Shown here: piece after piece, positions 58,937-64,000 of the stretch | How the letters are laid out: the number at the start of each line of letters is the position of its first letter | Numbering within the stretch: position 1 is the first letter of the stretch | DNA from: Trabulsiella odontotermitis | GTDB taxonomy: Bacteria; Pseudomonadota; Gammaproteobacteria; Enterobacterales; Enterobacteriaceae | Assembly (NCBI RefSeq): GCF_001297775.1 | Contig: NZ_LIFX01000005.1 | Span: forward strand, 124,001-188,000 | DNA: 64,000 nt | Direction: 5' to 3' | Position numbers and translations under genes: made by a program | Notes under the pieces: model-generated | The model's database searches: none | The model's input: the letters and a program-made list of their open reading frames with translations, nothing else | What the model was told of the DNA's origin: nothing

Positions 58937-59353
58937 AACTAAATCTCCTTGTTATCCAACAGCGCGATCCTGAGAGATCGGCTGAGCAGAGTGCGAAATA
59001 GTGACAATACAAATCCGGGAGAAAGCATGCTTAGGGAGTGCCAGTTTTTTGTACAACGGCGGGAAAGTCATTGAAATGCGGCGACTATCACAGAAAAGCG
59101 TCGTCGCTCAGGAAGGCGACAGCACCGCACGCCAGCGCAGGGCGTTACCTTTTCTCAAATTGAGAGAAAATCAATCATTCTGACTCTCTCAGTGATTCAC
59201 TTGCGACACGTCAGCGTAGCCGTGCGGCAGGCCTTTTGTGCGTATTTTTGAGGTGCATCGCAAAATCGCTGCATGGTTTGTGCACTGAACAAAACGCGTC
59301 TGATTATTGCATTGCGTTCCCTGCTGATATCAAAAACAAGAAAAGGGACACGA
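58937..59353. promoter_or_regulatory. Divergent uacT/ygfT control region
   Basis: No gene is supported. A short inverted repeat, TTTTCTC at 59150-59156 and GAGAAAA at 59164-59170, may be an operator. Divergent promoters for uacT and ygfT must lie here, but no strong sigma-70 box was picked out. Confidence 0.45.
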
Positions 59354-61291
59354 ATGAATAAGTTCATTGTTGCCGATGCGGCAGAGTGCATCGGTTGTCA
59401 TGTTTGTGAAGTGGCCTGCGTCACATCGCACCGTCAGGATAGCTGGCCGCTGGCGCGCCACGAGTTTACCCCCCGCATCCACGTTGTCACGCAACAGACC
59501 GCGAGCAATACCACCACCTGTCGGCATTGCAACGACGCGCCCTGCGTGACCTCCTGCCCGACCAACGCGCTGCGTTTTGATAACCACAGCGTCCAGCTTG
59601 ACAGGGCAAAATGCATCGGCTGTAAAAACTGCGCGATCGCCTGTCCGTTTGGCGCCATTGAAATGGTCGCAACCGCAGGCGATGCGCCGCTGGTGCAGAA
59701 ATGCGACCTCTGCCAGCAGCACCCGTCCGGGCAACAGCAGTGCGTCGCGGTATGCCCGACGAAGGCACTGCGTCTGATGGATGAAAACGGGCTGCAGACG
59801 TTGCAACGCGAAAGGCAACGGCGCGCGGCGCAGGGGCAGAATACGCAACAGCCAACCGCCGCCAACAGCCGTGAATTCCTGAAAAAACCACCGCGTAAAG
59901 GCGCGGAAAAAATAGCGGCAGAATTGCGCAAAACCCATTTTGCCGAGATCTACCGCGGGCTGGATTGCAGCGAGGCCAACTATGAGAGTTCGCGCTGCCT
60001 GTATTGCTCACAAAAAGCGTGGTGCAACTGGACCTGCCCGCTGCATAACCACATCCCGGATTTTATCCGTCTGGTGAAGGACGGAAAAATCATTGAGGCC
60101 GCCGAACTGTGTCACCAGAGCAGTTCACTGCCGGAGATCTGCGGTCGGGTGTGCCCGCAGGACAGGCTCTGCGAAGGCGCCTGTACGCTCAAAAATCATC
60201 ACGGCGCCGTCACCGTCGGCAACCTGGAGCGCTACATCACCGATACGGCGCTGACCATGGGCTGGCGGCCGGACATGAGCGCCGTATCTCCGCGCGCCGA
60301 ACGGGTGGCGGTGATTGGTGCCGGACCCGCGGGGCTGGGTTGCGCTGATATTCTCGCCCGCGCAGGCGTACAGGTGGATGTCTTTGATCGCCACCCGGAA
60401 ATTGGCGGTTTGCTGACTTTCGGCATTCCGCCTTTCAAGCTCGATAAGTCCGTACTGAGCCAGCGGCGCGAGATTTTCAGTGACATGGGGATCCGCTTTC
60501 ATCTCAACCATGAGGTCGGGCGCGACGTGTCCTTCAGCGATTTGCTGGCGAATTACGACGCTGTTTTCCTCGGCGTTGGCACGTATGGGCTGATGGCCGC
60601 CGGGCTTGACGGCGAAGACGCCACCGGCGTGATTCAGGCGCTGCCTTATCTTATCGCCAGTACCCGCGAGGTGATGGGGCTGGAAGAGAGTCAGGAATAT
60701 CCGCTGACCGAAATTAACGGCAAGCGGGTGGTGGTACTGGGCGGCGGCGATACCGCGATGGACTGCCTGCGCACCTCTGTTCGCCGTGGCGCGGCCAGCG
60801 TCACCTGTGCCTATCGCCGCGATGAACTGAGCATGCCCGGCTCGAAAAAAGAGGTGGTGAACGCCCGTGAAGAGGGTGTCGAGTTCCTCTTCAATGTGCA
60901 GCCGAAATACATCAGCCGTGACCGGAAAGGGCAGGTGACCGCCATCGGGCTTATCCGCACTGAAATGGGCGAGCCGGGGCCTGACGGGCGGCGGCGTCCG
61001 CGTCCGGTAGCAGGTTCTGAATTTGAACTTCCTGCCGACGTGCTGGTGATGGCGTTCGGGTTCCAGGCGCACGAGATGCCGTGGTTACAGGGGCATGGCG
61101 TTGAGCTGGATCGCTGGGGGCAGATCATCACCGGCGGTAAAGGCCGGACGAGTACGCAAACCACTCACGCCAGAATTTATGCCGGGGGCGACGCGGTACA
61201 TGGCGCGGATCTGGTCGTGACCGCGATGGCTGCGGGCCGACAGGCTGCCCGGGATATGCTGGCGAGTTTTCGCCTGAAGGAGGCCGTATGA
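59354..61291 (+). CDS. ygfT: Iron-sulfur flavin oxidoreductase YgfT
   Basis: A 645-residue AegA-type protein; start at ATG 59354 (AGGGA five bases upstream). The N-terminal ~170 residues hold four ferredoxin-type cysteine clusters (CIGCHVCEVAC, CRHCNDAPC, CIGCKNCAIAC, KCDLCQQH). The rest is a GltD-like NAD(P)H oxidoreductase with CSQKAWCNWTCPL, ICGRVCPQDRLCEGAC and FAD motif GAGPAGLGC. In E. coli YgfT is needed for formate-linked anaerobic uric acid breakdown. The stop overlaps the next start. Confidence 0.93.
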   Translation: MNKFIVADAAECIGCHVCEVACVTSHRQDSWPLARHEFTPRIHVVTQQTASNTTTCRHCNDAPCVTSCPTNALRFDNHSVQLDRAKCIGCKNCAIACPFGAIEMVATAGDAPLVQKCDLCQQHPSGQQQCVAVCPTKALRLMDENGLQTLQRERQRRAAQGQNTQQPTAANSREFLKKPPRKGAEKIAAELRKTHFAEIYRGLDCSEANYESSRCLYCSQKAWCNWTCPLHNHIPDFIRLVKDGKIIEAAELCHQSSSLPEICGRVCPQDRLCEGACTLKNHHGAVTVGNLERYITDTALTMGWRPDMSAVSPRAERVAVIGAGPAGLGCADILARAGVQVDVFDRHPEIGGLLTFGIPPFKLDKSVLSQRREIFSDMGIRFHLNHEVGRDVSFSDLLANYDAVFLGVGTYGLMAAGLDGEDATGVIQALPYLIASTREVMGLEESQEYPLTEINGKRVVVLGGGDTAMDCLRTSVRRGAASVTCAYRRDELSMPGSKKEVVNAREEGVEFLFNVQPKYISRDRKGQVTAIGLIRTEMGEPGPDGRRRPRPVAGSEFELPADVLVMAFGFQAHEMPWLQGHGVELDRWGQIITGGKGRTSTQTTHARIYAGGDAVHGADLVVTAMAAGRQAARDMLASFRLKEAV

Positions 61292-61767
61292 CCCGTTTTA
61301 TCGTTGCCAGCGCCGACGACTGCATCGGCTGCCGTACTTGTGAACTGGCCTGTGCGCTGGAGCATGAGCCGGGCATTGCTCAGCTGTTGCCACGGCTGAC
61401 AGTGATGCGCCTGAGCCAGCTTAGCGTCCCGGTGATGTGTCACCAGTGCGAGAACGCGCCGTGTGTGGCGGCGTGTCCGGTGGCGGCGCTGACGATGGGC
61501 GAGGAGTCCGTCGACGCCGATGATTCGCGCTGTATCGGTTGTCAGAGCTGTGCGGTGGCCTGCCCGTTCGGGGCAATTACTATCGTGACGTCTGAAAACC
61601 GTCATCCACGGATCGTGAAGTGTGATGTGTGCGGTCAACGTGACGCCGGGCCTGCCTGCGTGGAAGTCTGCCCGACGAGCGCGTTGCGTATCATGACGGA
61701 TGACGCGTTAGCGGCGCTGCAAAAGCAGCAGTTAGTGAAGCATGCCAGCCTGTTATACCGGCTGTAG
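61288..61767 (+). CDS. ygfS: 4Fe-4S ferredoxin-type protein YgfS
   Basis: A 159-residue HycB-like electron carrier with four cysteine clusters (CIGCRTCELACALEHEPG, CHQCENAPCVAAC, CIGCQSCAVAC, CDVCGQRDAGPACVEVC), enough for four [4Fe-4S] centres. It overlaps ygfT by four bases and probably passes electrons to it. Confidence 0.92.
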   Translation: MTRFIVASADDCIGCRTCELACALEHEPGIAQLLPRLTVMRLSQLSVPVMCHQCENAPCVAACPVAALTMGEESVDADDSRCIGCQSCAVACPFGAITIVTSENRHPRIVKCDVCGQRDAGPACVEVCPTSALRIMTDDALAALQKQQLVKHASLLYRL

Positions 61768-61776
61768 TAATGAGAT

Positions 61777-61796
61777 GCCCGGCGTTGCCGCCGGGC
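61777..61796. terminator. Terminator between convergent ygfS and ghxQ
   Basis: GCCCGGCG and CGCCGGGC form a perfect 8-bp stem with a TTGC loop, followed by AGTTTGT. It serves the ygfS transcript and perhaps both directions. Confidence 0.75.
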
Positions 61797-61802
61797 AGTT
61801 TG

Positions 61803-63170
61803 TCAGATGGCCCAGCCACCCGCGTAGAAGACAACCAGCACCACCGCGATAGCGATCGTCCCGATATTCAGTTTCTGCCATTCCCGCGCAAACACGCGCC
61901 CGACCACCAGCGTCACAAATCCGAGCATGATGCCGGTTACGATATTACAGGTCAGCACGATAAACACCGCGCACACCAGACCCGACATCGCATCAATGAA
62001 GTCGTTAAAGTCGAGTTTCGAAACGTTGCTCAGCATCAGCAACCCGACGTACATCAGCGCAGGTGCGGTGGCGTAACCGGGGATCAGGTACGAGAGCGGT
62101 GACAGGAAAAGCACCAGCAGGAACAGCACACCGACCACCACCGCAGTGAGACCGGTTTTGCCGCCCGCGGCGGTTCCTGCTGCGGATTCGATATACACCG
62201 CCGCCGGTGCCGCGCCGACCAACCCGGAGAAGATAGAACTGACCGAGTCGCTGGTCAGCGCTTTGCCGCCGTTGATGATCTGATTGTTTTCATCCAGCAG
62301 GTTCGCCTGCCCGGCGACAGCGCGGATGGTGCCGGTGGCGTCAAAGACGGCGGTCATCACCAGCGCCAGCACGCTCGGCAGCACATACGGATTCAGCGCG
62401 CCCATAATATCGAGGGTGAAGATCAGCGAATTGCCTTTGTCATCGGTCAGCGACGGCATCGCCACCAGCCCGTGGTATTTCACCGCCGGATCAAAAATCA
62501 GGCCGATGATCGAAATCCCGATGATCGTCAGCAGGATCCCGCCGGGAATTTTGCTTTTCTCCAGACCAAAGATCATCGCCAGACCCAGCAGACTCATCAT
62601 CACCGGGAAGGAGGTAAAGGCGCCAAGCGCTACCGGCAGGCCGTCGAGCGGGTTTTTGATCACCAGACCGACGCCGTTGGCGGCAATCAGCAGCAGGAAC
62701 AAACCGATGCCGATCCCGGTGCCGTGGGCGATCCCCATCGGCAGATTACGTAAGATCCATGAGCGCACGCCGGTCACTGAGATGGCGGTAAAAATTACCC
62801 CCATCAGGAATACCGCGCCGAGCGCCACGGGAATGGAAATGTGCTGGCCCAGCACCAGGCTGAACGCGGTAAACGCGGTCAGTGAAATGGCGCAGCCGAT
62901 CGCCATCGGCAGGTTCGCCCACAGCCCCATCAGCAATGAGCCAAACCCTGCGACCAGACAGGTCGCGACAAACACCGCGCCCGGTGAAAACCCGGCTTTG
63001 CCCAGCATCCCGGGAACCACAATCACCGAGTAAACCATCGCCAGGAAGGTGGTCAGGCCCGCCAGAATCTCCTGGCGTACCGAACTGCCACGTGCGGAAA
63101 TCTTAAAATAAGCATCCAGGCCACCGCGCGGGTTAGCGGCGCCGGGAGTGCGTAGTGAATCGTCTGCCAT
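61803..63170 (-). CDS. ghxQ: Guanine/hypoxanthine permease GhxQ (YgfQ)
   Basis: A 455-residue AzgA-type purine permease, exactly E. coli GhxQ length, with [19 protein letters not shown] near residue 38 and [20 protein letters not shown] near 285. About 12-13 membrane helices. It imports guanine and hypoxanthine and is next to guaD, as in E. coli. Confidence 0.93.
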   Translation of the reverse strand: MADDSLRTPGAANPRGGLDAYFKISARGSSVRQEILAGLTTFLAMVYSVIVVPGMLGKAGFSPGAVFVATCLVAGFGSLLMGLWANLPMAIGCAISLTAFTAFSLVLGQHISIPVALGAVFLMGVIFTAISVTGVRSWILRNLPMGIAHGTGIGIGLFLLLIAANGVGLVIKNPLDGLPVALGAFTSFPVMMSLLGLAMIFGLEKSKIPGGILLTIIGISIIGLIFDPAVKYHGLVAMPSLTDDKGNSLIFTLDIMGALNPYVLPSVLALVMTAVFDATGTIRAVAGQANLLDENNQIINGGKALTSDSVSSIFSGLVGAAPAAVYIESAAGTAAGGKTGLTAVVVGVLFLLVLFLSPLSYLIPGYATAPALMYVGLLMLSNVSKLDFNDFIDAMSGLVCAVFIVLTCNIVTGIMLGFVTLVVGRVFAREWQKLNIGTIAIAVVLVVFYAGGWAI

Positions 63171-63199
63171 AGTGGTATCCCCTGCAGAAAGTGTTTTTA

Positions 63200-64000
63200 T
63201 CAGGTACGTTCATAAACCAGACGGCCATCGACATACGTGCGATAAATCGAGCGATCGTCGCCCAGGGTAATCATGACGAACAGCTTATCGATGAGAGACG
63301 CCGAGTTGTCGTAGCGCAGCTGTTGAAGCGGCGTTGCGGTCGGCTCCAGCACGACAAAATCGGCCTCTTTGCCTGGATGGAAATTGCCAATACAGTCATC
63401 GAGACCCAGCGAGTGGGCACCGCCCAGCGTCGCCAGATAAAACGCTTCATACGCTGACAACCGGCATCCCTGCAGTTGCATGACTTTGTAGGCTTCGTTC
63501 AGCGTTTGCAGCATATTGAAGGTGGTGCCAGCGCCGATATCGGTCCCGACGCCCACGGCGACGTTCTTGTGCCAGGCTTTTTGCAGATTGAACAAGCCGC
63601 TGCCGAGATACAGGTTAGAGGTCGGGCAGAACGCGATAGCGGAATGCGTATGGCTCAGGCAGTCCCACTCTTTCTCTTCCAGATGCACGCAGTGGGCGAA
63701 CACGGATCTTTTCCCCGTGAGCCCGTAGTGGTGGTAAACATCAAGGTAGCTCTCCCGCTCCGGGAACAGTTCTTTGACCCAGGCGATTTCTTCCACGTTT
63801 TCACTGAGATGCGTATGCACCCAGGTATCGGGAAATTCTTCGCGCAGTTTGCGGGCCATTTCCAGCTGTTCTGGCGTAGAAGTAGGAGCGAAGCGCGGCG
63901 TAATGGCGTAGAGCAAACGGCCATTTTTGTGCCAGCGTTCAATCAGTGCTTTGCTTTGTAGATAGCTTGATTCGGCGTCATCCAGCAGATATTCCGGCGC
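63200..64000 (-). CDS. guaD: Guanine deaminase GuaD, C-terminal part
   Basis: The gene continues beyond the right edge; the last 266 codons are present. It is an amidohydrolase that converts guanine to xanthine. Features include [20 protein letters not shown] at the edge, [46 protein letters not shown] and [15 protein letters not shown]. Its ATG is not in the window. It follows the expected guaD-ghxQ order. Confidence 0.95.
   Translation of the reverse strand, partial: APEYLLDDAESSYLQSKALIERWHKNGRLLYAITPRFAPTSTPEQLEMARKLREEFPDTWVHTHLSENVEEIAWVKELFPERESYLDVYHHYGLTGKRSVFAHCVHLEEKEWDCLSHTHSAIAFCPTSNLYLGSGLFNLQKAWHKNVAVGVGTDIGAGTTFNMLQTLNEAYKVMQLQGCRLSAYEAFYLATLGGAHSLGLDDCIGNFHPGKEADFVVLEPTATPLQQLRYDNSASLIDKLFVMITLGDDRSIYRTYVDGRLVYERT

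Noticed and set aside
1..64000. CRISPR array
   Set aside because: No regularly spaced 25-40-base repeats were seen anywhere in the window.

Overview
The window is chromosomal DNA of an enteric bacterium (Enterobacteriaceae). Core genes read as close orthologs of Escherichia/Enterobacter/Klebsiella genes: ahr (yjgB) next to the tRNA gene leuX, roxA, yjhX/yjhP, the uric-acid/purine group uacT-ygfT-ygfS-ghxQ-guaD, and a gpdQ phosphodiesterase of the type described from Klebsiella (Enterobacter) aerogenes. These loci are not contiguous in E. coli K-12, so the host is another genus, probably in the Enterobacter/Leclercia/Citrobacter range; the genus cannot be fixed from this sequence.

Layout. (1) 1-3866: a glycerophosphodiester-type ABC importer operon with gpdQ, then ahr. 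(2) 4085-4169: leuX, whose 3' end is the attachment site of an integrated element. A 34-bp direct repeat at 4139-4172 and 19297-19330 bounds a 15.2-kb island with its own tyrosine integrase (17955-19163), a serine recombinase, a RecQ-like helicase, a packed run of small phage-type genes including a T7-gp9-like scaffold and a T7-gp10-like major capsid protein, two HNH/endonuclease-VII-type nucleases and a type II restriction-modification pair. No portal, terminase, tail or lysis gene was recognised, so it looks like a phage satellite built on podovirus head parts. (3) 19926-29002: an AT-rich defence block with a DNA phosphorothioation system (dndC-dndD-dndE, divergent dndA). Usual dndFGH genes are absent; instead there is a DGQHR-domain protein plus HNH nuclease and, coupled to dndA, a winged-helix/Mrr-type nuclease. 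(4) 29031-34342: regulators and small proteins (XRE, Ner-like, zinc ribbon, DUF1062, PapI-like, a MarT/FidL-like pair, an HD-domain protein).

(5) 34339-45896, all on the minus strand: the most unusual locus. A 67-residue precursor with a textbook double-glycine leader and a six-cysteine core (45693-45896) is followed by a strong terminator and then a tightly coupled operon: membrane-anchored DsbA-like protein, LpxL-like acyltransferase, C39-peptidase ABC exporter, MacA-like adaptor, MacB-like ABC protein, TolC-like outer-membrane lipoprotein, ketosynthase, MaoC-type dehydratase, acyl carrier protein and ketoreductase. I infer a dedicated pathway for making, possibly fatty-acylating, disulfide-bonding and exporting a small peptide. 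It has a dedicated mini fatty-acid synthase without enoyl reductase.

(6) 45979-53375: a LuxR-type regulator and a seven-gene chaperone-usher fimbrial operon in MR/P-Stf-like order. (7) 53800-57219: roxA, then a minus-strand group of a VOC protein, two methyltransferases (one yjhP) and the toxin gene yjhX without its usual antitoxin yjhQ. (8) 57485-64000: uacT, ygfT, ygfS, ghxQ and the 3' part of guaD, for purine/uric acid uptake and breakdown.

All family assignments come from reading motifs and remembered family patterns; no database search was run.
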